Source: a virus
DNA length: 34,688 nt
Direction: 5' to 3' (one strand)
Virus record (IMG/VR): IMGVR_UViG_3300045738_002191
Coordinates: 1-34,688 of that record
How positions within the stretch are numbered: the first letter of the stretch is position 1; each line of letters starts with the position of its first letter. The position numbers and the translations under genes were made by a program. The notes beneath the pieces are model-generated. The model was not told the DNA's origin and did no database searches. It worked only from the letters and a program-made list of their open reading frames with translations. Of the stretch, positions 1-5,251 are shown piece after piece.

Positions 1-33
1 CTCTTGTCGTTGGGTGATATGTAATCCCGGCAC
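1..33 (-). CDS. istA: IstA-like transposase, N-terminal fragment cut by the window edge
   Basis: A GTG codon at 33 opens a frame running off the left edge, with GGAG (40-43) six bases upstream. The eleven visible residues read MPGLHITQRQE. This resembles the MPG-x-x-I-T-D-x-Q start of one branch of IS21 IstA transposases, whose following residues form the helix-turn-helix. Only the start is visible, so the call depends on its position just inside an IS-like end and on this short N-terminal resemblance. The full protein would be a DDE transposase acting with the IstB ATPase. Confidence 0.4.
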   Translation of the reverse strand, partial: MPGLHITQRQE

Positions 34-126
34 GCTGTTCTCCAAGGGAAAATCAAAGTACCGAACGTTACACCCAACCGGCCAAGATAGTTGTCGTCAA
101 CCGGTCATCCTAATTGTCGCCGAACA
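1..126 (-). mobile_element. Outer end of an IS21-family insertion sequence (partial)
   Basis: Reading inward on the minus strand from base 126, the sequence starts TGTTCGGCGACAATTAGG and contains two direct copies of a 22-bp unit (75-96 and 98-119, 17 of 22 identical, both ending TTGTCG on the plus strand). An inverted GTTGGGTG/CACCCAAC pair lies at 9-16 and 71-78. TG-starting ends with tandem internal repeats, followed at once by an inward-reading transposase gene, are typical of IS21-family elements. The rest of the element is off the left edge. The exact end at 126 is inferred from the TGTT terminus; no target duplication can be tested with one end. It separates the prophage from whatever lies to the left and may explain why no integrase is visible. 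Confidence 0.55.
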
Positions 127-174
127 AGCTGCTTTGGTGAGGCGCTTAACTCTCTGTGTGTGGCGACGAATTAA

Positions 175-217
175 CAATAGCAAATGTCATTGTTTGCAGT
201 CAATAGCAAATGTCATT
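175..217. promoter_or_regulatory. Tandem pair of repressor-operator-like sites at the left end
   Basis: The 17-mer CAATAGCAAATGTCATT occurs twice, at 175-191 and 201-217, with starts 26 bp apart. The inverted version, AATGACGTTTGCTATTG (one base different), is at 4470-4486 in the repressor/cro region, where a second copy also starts 26 bp away (4444-4460). The conserved sequence and spacing indicate that both places are bound by the same protein, most simply the phage repressor or Cro. The pair may control a leftward promoter, such as one for an integrase now cut off by the IS, or it may be a duplicated piece of the switch region. Confidence 0.6.
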
Positions 218-246
218 ATTTTACATATACTCAAATCTCAGGCATA

Positions 247-270
247 AAAAAACCGCATCGGTGGCGGCTT
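247..270 (-). terminator. Rho-independent terminator, distal member of a tandem pair
   Basis: On the minus strand a GCCGC/GCGGT stem around CACCGAT is followed by seven T. It lies just downstream of a second, stronger hairpin (289-315) and shares the flank ATAAAAAAACCGC with it. This suggests duplication of one terminator after the leftward toxin-antitoxin-chaperone operon. Confidence 0.65.
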
Positions 271-288
271 AAATGGTATATCGAGACA

Positions 289-315
289 TAAAAAAACCGC
301 CTCGGCGGGCGGTTT
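289..315 (-). terminator. Rho-independent terminator of the hicA-hicB-secB operon
   Basis: On the minus strand a perfect 8-bp stem AAACCGCC/GGCGGTTT with a six-base loop runs into a T tract, beginning seven bases past the stop codon of the SecB-like gene. It ends the leftward operon and is backed up by a second hairpin at 247-270. Confidence 0.85.
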
Positions 316-321
316 AGTAAT

Positions 322-822
322 TTAGGCGGGCTTGGCGGCCTTTATAAATTCATCGTCTGGGGGGAGGCTAGAAGGGAGGCCAGAGCTACCTGGAAACGCA
401 ATGCCAAACTGTTCTAGCTGATTCTCAATATGCCGTTTTATGCTCATGTAAAGCTGGTATATAAAGAAATTAATTAGTTCTTCTCTAGTTTTCTCGGTTG
501 AAATGGCCATATCAACGATCTTTTTTTCTACGTTCCACAAGCCTTTGTACTTTGCCTCGATTGTGAACATCTTTTCTTCGCTGTCTTCATCATGGCCACC
601 AAGATTAATGTCAACTTGCAGGCTGACATTGCATATTCCGTCGACCTCTTTGCAGTTTAGGTTGCGTTTAAACTCTTCTCTGTCACAGGCAACCTCAAAA
701 AACAGATTGCCACTGCCTTTGCGGTCAGAGTTTAAGTTATTGGCCAGAAACGCTAGGCATATTGTGCTTTTGTGATTGGTTCCGGTTGTTAGAGTGTACC
801 AATCCAGTGCATTAGATTTCAT
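322..822 (-). CDS. SecB-like chaperone of a toxin-antitoxin-chaperone module
   Basis: This 166-residue protein ends in the pattern of the SecB fold. A stretch FTIEAKYKGLWNVE corresponds to the SecB strand usually read as FEVEVxYxGIFxIE. It is followed by a helix (YMSIKRHIENQLEQFG) and a Pro-rich end, GLPSSLPPDDEF, matching SecB GFPxLxLxPxNF. Housekeeping SecB holds preproteins unfolded for export. Solitary SecB-like proteins beside toxin-antitoxin genes instead protect the antitoxin, as in Mycobacterium tuberculosis HigBA-SecB. This gene directly follows hicA and hicB on the same strand and is followed by a strong terminator, so the three form one operon. I use the ATG at 822; a TTG at 840 also opens the frame but has no Shine-Dalgarno. 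The assignment rests on pattern, not on an alignment search. Confidence 0.65.
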   Translation of the reverse strand: MKSNALDWYTLTTGTNHKSTICLAFLANNLNSDRKGSGNLFFEVACDREEFKRNLNCKEVDGICNVSLQVDINLGGHDEDSEEKMFTIEAKYKGLWNVEKKIVDMAISTEKTREELINFFIYQLYMSIKRHIENQLEQFGIAFPGSSGLPSSLPPDDEFIKAAKPA

Positions 823-859
823 TTGAGCTCTCTTGGACAAGTATTAGGGCGAGGGGTAG

Positions 860-1345
860 TTAGTTCGCCTTTTTAAACTGTACTTGTATTACATTTTTGT
901 CCCGTGCAATGCTCGGGCTATCTGGTAGCTTGGGTGCTGAGCCGTTTCGCTCAAATGGTATTTCTTTTTTCCCGTAAAGATGGAAGTGAATTTGCTTGTC
1001 AGCGCTGTCCGCTAGGCCTTGGTCAACATATTGGCAAATCAGCTCATTCAGTTTTACACCTTTTTTGGACGCATTTTTTGCAAGGCGCTCATGTCTCTCT
1101 GCACCTATTCGAATATTGAAGGATCCAGAGAAGGGTTTGTCGGGCGTTTTCCCCAATTCTTCGCAGTCGGCAAGATATTCATCCACCGAAATTTGGAACT
1201 CCGTTTTTAAGTCCGCAAGGCTATCTGCCGCATAGGTAATGACATCGCGAATAAATTGAATTTTCCCATGCAGAACAAGATCTGAAAGGCTGGTTTCAAT
1301 AGAGCCTAAATAGCCCTTGTATTCAAATACGTTATCTTTGCTCAT
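860..1345 (-). CDS. hicB: HicB-family antitoxin with C-terminal extension
   Basis: This 161-residue antitoxin should neutralise HicA and repress the operon. The N-terminal part (YKGYLGSIETSL, then IQFIRDVITYAADSLADLKTEFQISVDEYLADCEELGKTPDK) is the partial RNase H-like HicB domain. Next comes a ribbon-helix-helix segment (FNIRIGAERHERLAKNASKKGVKLNELICQYVDQGL) that would bind DNA. About 45 further residues (ADKQIHFHLYGKK to the end) have no place in a minimal HicB. In toxin-antitoxin-chaperone systems such a tail is the chaperone-addiction segment recognised by the SecB-like partner, which here is the next gene. The ATG lies 14 bases after the hicA stop. Confidence 0.85.
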   Translation of the reverse strand: MSKDNVFEYKGYLGSIETSLSDLVLHGKIQFIRDVITYAADSLADLKTEFQISVDEYLADCEELGKTPDKPFSGSFNIRIGAERHERLAKNASKKGVKLNELICQYVDQGLADSADKQIHFHLYGKKEIPFERNGSAPKLPDSPSIARDKNVIQVQFKKAN

Positions 1346-1359
1346 GATTTGGATTCCAA

Positions 1360-1608
1360 TTACTCTATCCCTGAAATGGCGCTTTTCGCCGCCTTTACCA
1401 TATATGGTTTTAGCTCATTGCCTGGGTGAGGCTGGTGTAGGCTCACCATGTGACCAGTTTCGTCGTGAATAAATTTTCTTCTTGAGCCTCCGCCGGCCTT
1501 TAGACTGTAACCATACTGAGCCATCAACGTGACAAGGTCTGTCCACTTAAAGCTTTTTGGCTCTGGAGTTGCAAACAGCTCGTCACGTAGTTTTTGCTTT
1601 TTCGACAT
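1360..1608 (-). CDS. hicA: HicA toxin, mRNA interferase
   Basis: This 82-residue protein is a HicA toxin, a small double-stranded-RNA-binding-fold ribonuclease that stops translation by cutting mRNA. The signature GGGSRRKFIHDETGHMVSLH, then QPHPGNELKPYMVKAA, matches the HicA subfamily with GGSRRKF and a PHPGNELK turn. The toxin comes first, followed by hicB and the SecB-like gene. The start ATG at 1608 sits eight bases below a 12-bp palindrome (1616-1644) that probably serves as the HicB operator; no clear Shine-Dalgarno precedes it, since the palindrome fills that space. Confidence 0.88.
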   Translation of the reverse strand: MSKKQKLRDELFATPEPKSFKWTDLVTLMAQYGYSLKAGGGSRRKFIHDETGHMVSLHQPHPGNELKPYMVKAAKSAISGIE

Positions 1609-1615
1609 TGGTTAG

Positions 1616-1644
1616 GCGCTGCAACTAGATTTTAGTTGCAGCGC
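1616..1644. promoter_or_regulatory. Perfect 12-bp palindrome, likely HicB operator or mRNA hairpin
   Basis: GCGCTGCAACTA and its exact reverse complement TAGTTGCAGCGC flank a five-base spacer (GATTT). The palindrome lies between the hicA promoter -10 (1659-1664) and the hicA ATG (1608). Ribbon-helix-helix antitoxins bind such palindromes. As RNA it would also form a strong hairpin in the region where a Shine-Dalgarno would be, so it could lower hicA translation too. Confidence 0.75.
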
Positions 1645-1658
1645 GATTCTCCATTAAA

Positions 1659-1687
1659 GTTATAGGTAAAGTCAAACAAAGTTGCAA
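1659..1687 (-). promoter_or_regulatory. Sigma-70 promoter of the hicA-hicB-secB operon
   Basis: On the minus strand TTGCAA (1682-1687) is followed after exactly 17 bases by TATAAC (1659-1664). Transcription would start around 1652, just ahead of the 12-bp palindrome, so a repressor bound there would block initiation or early elongation. Confidence 0.65.
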
Positions 1688-1719
1688 GTATGTAGAAACC
1701 GTAACCAGATTGCTTTTGC

Positions 1720-2448
1720 TTACTCAAGCTCAAGCACCTCTCCGTCCTGAAAGAGGATCTTGGTTGCGAAGAATTCGGCCACAATGTCTTGTATGTCGGC
1801 ATCTCTAAGTGCTTGATGCTTATCCAGAAACTGGTTGTAGTCTATGCTGCCGCCCCAAACTATTGAGCTATTAGCGCTGATCGGGTCGGTAATTTTGACA
1901 CTTACTCGCATTATTACATTGCCAAGAATGTCGGCAATAATAACTTTGCCGTTGAATCCGCGAATATCGCGATTTGTTTTGTTTTCAAAGAGGATGTCGA
2001 AGGTGATGTCGTCTTGGCCATATTCCCCTGAAAAATAGCCTTTTTTGGTCATTTTTCCCGTAATAGGCTCTGCGCGCACGACTTTATTGAGCTTTTCTTT
2101 GGGGAGTTGCCTAGCTTCTGACGAGGGTGGCGGCGATGCAATGCCGCCAGACATCGCGCTACTAATACCCTCTGCAACATCACGGAAGCTCGATATAAAT
2201 TGGTATCTGAGGTGCTCCCTACCTGCGAAAAAACCCACAACAAGCGCTAGAATCACACAAATTAGTGTGCGCTTGGCCTCGCCTAAGTCAGACCAAAAGC
2301 CTTCAGGTTGCTTATCTTGCGTCCGTGCCCGCGGTACGCTAGCTACGGCTTCAACCTTGGCGTAAATTCGTCCACAGCCTGGGCAGCTCTCAGGGTCATT
2401 ACCGTCGCTCAGATCTCTTTCGGTATTACATGCTAGGCATTTTTTCAT
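1720..2448 (-). CDS. Zinc-ribbon membrane protein of unknown function
   Basis: This 242-residue protein has an N-terminal zinc ribbon (CLAC at 4-7 and CPGC at 23-26), a linker, one membrane segment near residues 61-78 (LICVILALVVGFFAGRE), and a C-terminal domain (ITFDILFENKTNRDIRGFNGKVIIADILGN) that reads like a beta-sandwich. The ribbon-membrane-domain arrangement recalls bacterial proteins with a zinc-ribbon N-terminus and a beta-rich tail, but I do not recognise a named family. The ATG at 2448 is preceded by AAGGAAGGG. It lies between the unknown gene at 2497-3600 and the hicA promoter, in the part of the prophage that usually carries lysogen-expressed cargo. Superinfection exclusion or defence is possible by position only. 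Confidence 0.7.
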   Translation of the reverse strand: MKKCLACNTERDLSDGNDPESCPGCGRIYAKVEAVASVPRARTQDKQPEGFWSDLGEAKRTLICVILALVVGFFAGREHLRYQFISSFRDVAEGISSAMSGGIASPPPSSEARQLPKEKLNKVVRAEPITGKMTKKGYFSGEYGQDDITFDILFENKTNRDIRGFNGKVIIADILGNVIMRVSVKITDPISANSSIVWGGSIDYNQFLDKHQALRDADIQDIVAEFFATKILFQDGEVLELE

Positions 2449-2496
2449 ATTCCCTTCCTTGGGTGGTGCGCGTGGGTGATGACGAAGATGTTCTCG

Positions 2497-3600
2497 TCAT
2501 TCCCCTTTGGATCGCTCTGTCGGCCAAGTGATTGAAACTATTTTTGCGGAGCTTACTCTTCCTCTAAGCTCCTTTGCGTTTATTTGCATAAAAACTGACT
2601 TTGATCCAAACCCGCCATCCTTAAGAATTTGAATTTGATCTGCAGTCAATTTCTCTGGTGCCGCATCCGCAAGAAGTGATTTGGAGTCAGATAACCTAGT
2701 GAGAGAAAAGCGATACTTGCCGCCCGAGACCTTTGGAAACTTCACTTCATTGATATGAAATTCGTCGTCCATTCGGATTTCGCTTGCTTCTTGTTTGGGG
2801 GGCATCACAATTTCAGACGCTCTAGCGCCATTAATGACCTCAACGCCATCAATTTGTAATTTATCTTCAGGTTGCAACTGTTTACTAATATCGGCCTGAA
2901 ACTCAGAAATAAACTTTTTGTTTTGCTGGAGCTCTGGCTTAGCGGTAAGGGCTTGCGTCACAATTTCTATCCGCTTGGTTTCTTCTGCCGACATTTTTAC
3001 AGAAACTTCTTGGCCATGCATCCGCTCTTGAGCGGCAACCCAGTCTTTCCAGCCGACGGTGGTCGCGACAATGGCGGCAATGCCAACAAATAGTGTGATC
3101 GCCTCTTTACCGGTCATATTGGAGCTCTTAATGGTTTCGTTAAGCGCTTTTACAAGGTCTGTAATAAATTGTGTGCTGCCCGGCTTGATTTCCACGACAA
3201 GCTCAAGCATTGCGCGGTCTTCAGCTGTAAGCTTTCTGGTGTCGTCGTTATTATAGCGAGCACGGGCATAAATGCGATGAATTTCCCGCTGCAGGTCTAG
3301 TATCGGTGGCATTACCCTTGTAGGTATTGAGCCATTAAAGTCCTTGCCCTGAATGGTCAGCTTGAAGACTGGCCAGCCCTCAAAGCTCAGTTGAGCGGTA
3401 TCGCTAATTTCATTCGCCAACGCCCGCTGCATAGCTAGCCATGCGTCCTTTTCGTTTTTGATGATTATTTGTTCAATCAACTTATATTTCCTTATATAGG
3501 TGCTAAGAATAACGCGCTGAGATGCAAAAAACTTTCTTGCCTTCCCGATACAAACCTTGAATTCAAGTGCTAAAAAATGGGTTGCGGACCAACGGCCCAT
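2497..3600 (-). CDS. Unrecognised 367-residue protein with one central membrane segment
   Basis: Residues 70-160 form a mixed domain (FEGWPVFKLTIQGKDF, LDLQREIHRIYARARY, LELVVEIKPGSTQF). One hydrophobic segment follows at about 172-190 (AITLFVGIAAIVATTVGW), then a charged helical stretch (MSAEETKRIEIVTQALTAKPELQ) and a C-terminal beta-rich domain from about 285. I do not recognise the family. ATG 3600 has a short GGAT 5 bases upstream. A TTG at 3480 with AAGGA upstream is an alternative start that would remove 40 basic residues without touching the conserved-looking domains. It shares strand and spacing with the gene at 1720-2448 and may be co-transcribed with it. Membrane-anchored, two-domain proteins in this prophage position are often exclusion or defence factors, but that is inference only. 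Confidence 0.65.
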   Translation of the reverse strand: MGRWSATHFLALEFKVCIGKARKFFASQRVILSTYIRKYKLIEQIIIKNEKDAWLAMQRALANEISDTAQLSFEGWPVFKLTIQGKDFNGSIPTRVMPPILDLQREIHRIYARARYNNDDTRKLTAEDRAMLELVVEIKPGSTQFITDLVKALNETIKSSNMTGKEAITLFVGIAAIVATTVGWKDWVAAQERMHGQEVSVKMSAEETKRIEIVTQALTAKPELQQNKKFISEFQADISKQLQPEDKLQIDGVEVINGARASEIVMPPKQEASEIRMDDEFHINEVKFPKVSGGKYRFSLTRLSDSKSLLADAAPEKLTADQIQILKDGGFGSKSVFMQINAKELRGRVSSAKIVSITWPTERSKGE

Positions 3601-4046
3601 TTATCCGCATTTACCTACTTTTTATGCTGTCACAACGTTTGGTGCAAAAGGCGGTATAAGTTAGTCCTTTTTTAGCGCCTGTCAAATTAGCGTGCATTTT
3701 TATCAAAAAATCGTTTGAGGTGACGAAAATAGCCACTTCAAGCTGGGGTTTTGCCTATTGCCGCTGCTATAAAATAGGGCTTATCGAGCAAATGCACCCA
3801 GATTTGCGTCATCTTTAAAATGTGTAACGTTGTGCTTGGTGGCGAAATTTTCGCCGAACATTAATAGCAAAATACTGGTTGTGCATACAGTGCTTTAGCC
3901 AGTATTATTTTTGGTCCAGTGAATAAAACAAGCTTTATGCGGTAAGCCGCTGGGTTACAGGATGTTTATTATGAGTAACAGAAAAAAACTTATTCAATCC
4001 ATGCCATATAGGGATCGGCTGGTGCTTGCGTTCTATGCTGAAAAGA
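3601..4046. other. Gene-poor stretch with inverted repeats upstream of the switch
   Basis: No convincing full gene is present. A 15-base palindrome, GGCGAAATTTTCGCC, is at 3841-3855. An 8-bp inverted repeat, AATACTGG/CCAGTATT, is at 3871-3878 and 3899-3906 with T-rich sequence after it. AATAGCAAAA at 3863-3872 matches the core of the phage operator sites. A small plus-strand frame (3971-4120) begins here. The left part should contain the promoter of the gene starting at 3600, but I see no strong -35/-10 pair. Confidence 0.5.
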
Positions 4047-4120
4047 TTATATCCGCTTCGAAATCTCGCGTAACAAAGTCATCTTTGATGCCTGAGAAAG
4101 CTCATCCTGAGCGGCAATGA
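3971..4120 (+). CDS. Possible 49-residue basic protein, convergent with the repressor gene
   Basis: ATG at 3971 has AGGA eight bases upstream and opens a 49-residue frame starting MSNRKKLIQSMPYRDRLVLAFYAEKII and ending in a Lys/Arg-rich tail. Its last 74 bases overlap the 3' end of the repressor gene on the other strand, so the C-terminal half may be incidental. The first half reads like a genuine small helical protein. No family is recognised, and it could be the truncated start of a lost gene. Confidence 0.25.
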   Translation: MSNRKKLIQSMPYRDRLVLAFYAEKIISASKSRVTKSSLMPEKAHPERQ

Positions 4121-4409
4121 CGCTTTCGACGTATGCTTCTTCATCCAACTCTGATAAGGATTTATCGGGATCGATATCAAGCGACCCTATTGGGAGCCCG
4201 AGATAAACTTCAATTTTGCGTGCGGCCTTCTCGCCAAAGTTGCGCGAGGCGTTCTTGAGTTGTGAGACGTAAGCCTCATTAAGGCCGTGATCATTAGAAA
4301 ATTCGGATATTTTCTGTGTGCCAATAAGCCCCAGCAGGTTCTTAATCCTGTTTAATTGAATCTGAGCAACTATGTTCTCAGCTTCTTTGTCTTTAAGTTC
4401 ATTATCCAT
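4047..4409 (-). CDS. Phage repressor (CI-like), HTH only
   Basis: This 120-residue protein has a helix-turn-helix near residues 30-55 (TQKISEFSNDHGLNEAYVSQLKN) in a lambda-repressor-like fold, then a short acidic tail. No Ser/Lys peptidase domain is present, so RecA-stimulated self-cleavage as in lambda CI is not possible. It is divergent from the Cro/YdaS-like gene across an array of TTTGCTATTG sites, the normal arrangement of a lysogeny switch. The ATG at 4409 lacks a Shine-Dalgarno, and an operator-like site (TTTGCTAATG) runs into the start codon. Lambda CI made from PRM is likewise leaderless. An upstream GTG at 4445 would place coding sequence through the operators and is less likely. 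Function is assigned from fold and context. Confidence 0.75.
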   Translation of the reverse strand: MDNELKDKEAENIVAQIQLNRIKNLLGLIGTQKISEFSNDHGLNEAYVSQLKNASRNFGEKAARKIEVYLGLPIGSLDIDPDKSLSELDEEAYVESVIAAQDELSQASKMTLLREISKRI

Positions 4410-4427
4410 TAGCAAATTGTGATTTTT

Positions 4428-4486
4428 CAATAGCAAACAGTACACAGACGTTTGCTATTGACACTGCATAATGACGTTTGCTATTG
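4428..4486. promoter_or_regulatory. Operator array of the lysogeny switch
   Basis: Three copies of one site lie between the repressor and the Cro-like gene. CAATAGCAAACAGTACA is at 4428-4444 in one orientation; ACAGACGTTTGCTATTG (4444-4460) and AATGACGTTTGCTATTG (4470-4486) are in the other, with starts 26 bp apart. A weaker copy overlaps the repressor start (4407-4423). They cover the rightward promoter at 4458-4487, so binding would repress it. The same 17-mer pair recurs at 175-217, and core matches occur at 11215-11226, 11315-11325 and 34489-34498. Confidence 0.7.
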
Positions 4487-4487
4487 T
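4458..4487 (+). promoter_or_regulatory. Rightward early promoter (PR-like)
   Basis: A perfect -35 TTGACA (4458-4463) is followed after 18 bases by TATTGT (4482-4487). Initiation seven to eight bases on would fall at the ATG at 4495, so the Cro-like mRNA is probably leaderless. Both hexamers overlap operator copies, which fits tight repression in the lysogen. Confidence 0.6.
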
Positions 4488-4494
4488 TTTGCGC

Positions 4495-4740
4495 ATGAAA
4501 ACACATATTCAACACCCTATCATGGTCGCTGCCGATCTCTTTGGAACCCAGAGAGTTTTAGCAGATTTGCTTGATATTCATCCATCAATGATTAGTCAGA
4601 TCGCCAATGGTCGACGGAAGGTTCCGGCCAGAATGTGCAGAAAGATTGAGCTGCTCACTGGGGGCGCGGTCACGCGCTACGACCTTCGGCCCGACATCTT
4701 TGGCTCAACCCCGGAATCCGAAGATTCTCATGCTGCCTGA
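4495..4740 (+). CDS. Cro/YdaS-like DNA-binding protein
   Basis: This 81-residue protein belongs to the YdaS/Cro-like group. It has a helix-turn-helix (FGTQRVLADLLDIHPSMISQIANGRRKVPARMCRKIE) followed by the hallmark GGAVTRYDLRPDIFG, which ends YdaS-type proteins of Rac-like and many other prophages. It is the first gene of the rightward early operon and should act as Cro, repressing the repressor promoter. ATG 4495 lies at the predicted transcription start and has no Shine-Dalgarno; an in-frame ATG at 4471 falls inside the -35/-10 region and is unlikely. YdaS has also been described as the antitoxin-like partner of YdaT, but no YdaT-like gene follows here. Confidence 0.82.
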   Translation: MKTHIQHPIMVAADLFGTQRVLADLLDIHPSMISQIANGRRKVPARMCRKIELLTGGAVTRYDLRPDIFGSTPESEDSHAA

Positions 4741-4764
4741 TAAGCCGGTCACCGAGGAGCAAAC

Positions 4765-5001
4765 ATGTTTAAAAAAGTACCGCCAGAAGACCCGATTCCC
4801 TATGTCGCTCGGGAGTTTCCTCGCACTTGCAGCGACTGGCAGCACAATCGCTTGTTCTTTACCGGCGTTTGGTACACCGACGACACAGAGATTGAGCGGA
4901 TACTAAATCTGCCTGTACTGCCTCGATACAGACGAATGCTCTTTGTCTTTTGCTTTCGTTGGCTACCACTTGGCCTCCGTGATCGTCTAGGTTGCCGCTA
5001 A
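4765..5001 (+). CDS. Small early protein whose C-terminal half is antisense to another gene
   Basis: The ATG at 4765 has a strong GAGGAG five to six bases upstream, and the first half (MFKKVPPEDPIPYVAREFPRTCSDWQHNRLFFTGVWYTDDTEIERILNLP) looks like ordinary protein. From about 4859 onward it runs antisense to the better-supported gene at 4859-5116, and its end (RRMLFVFCFRWLPLGLRDRLGCR) looks like chance translation. It may be a real short gene that lost its own end by rearrangement and now reads through, or a real convergent overlap. Function is unknown. Confidence 0.45.
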   Translation: MFKKVPPEDPIPYVAREFPRTCSDWQHNRLFFTGVWYTDDTEIERILNLPVLPRYRRMLFVFCFRWLPLGLRDRLGCR

Positions 5002-5116
5002 CGATGTCGCCCTCTGTGAATTCCCCGTCTTCTACGTCGAACACGGTGTATCCATATTCAGTTTGCACTGCGACTCGAATTCGGTTGGTGGATATAAATC
5101 TGACGATTCCTTTCAT
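4859..5116 (-). CDS. Small conserved-type phage protein, beta-barrel-like
   Basis: This 85-residue protein begins MKGIVRFISTNRIRVAVQTEYGYTVFDVEDGEFTEGDIVSGNLDDHGGQVVANESKRQR. It follows the layout of a small phage protein group: a strand-rich N-terminus like a cold-shock barrel, then G-D-x-V-S-G, G-G-x-x-x-x-N and a polar end. The ATG has GGAG six bases upstream (ACGGAGCAACCC). It is alone on the minus strand inside the early operon, so it may be read in the lysogen or act as an antisense check on early transcription. Its 3' end overlaps the plus-strand frame 4765-5001. The biochemical function of the family is not known to me. Confidence 0.6.
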   Translation of the reverse strand: MKGIVRFISTNRIRVAVQTEYGYTVFDVEDGEFTEGDIVSGNLDDHGGQVVANESKRQRAFVCIEAVQADLVSAQSLCRRCTKRR

Positions 5117-5251
5117 GGGTTGCTCCGTTAAGGGTTATTAAACCGCAACTGGCGAGGGTGGGTAAGTGGCCGATGGGACATGTATAAAAATACAGGGATG
5201 GGGGCCGCTGCCTTTATGTGTTCATCAAATTCAATGTGGCGAAAATAAATA

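Noticed and set aside
1-217. TGTCG/TGTCA motifs as the end of a Tn7-like or CRISPR-associated transposon enclosing the prophage
   Set aside because: No transposase genes lie inside and no matching end is seen at the right. The repeats plus an inward IstA-like start fit an IS21-type end better, and the TGTCATT copies belong to the operator sites.
14-247. Plus-strand 77-residue frame at the left edge
   Set aside because: It runs antisense through the IS-like end and the operator pair, has no Shine-Dalgarno and shows no protein-like pattern.
1-330. Left copy of the tRNA-Asn 3' end as attL
   Set aside because: No match to the T-arm and acceptor sequence was found, so attachment at this tRNA remains a guess.
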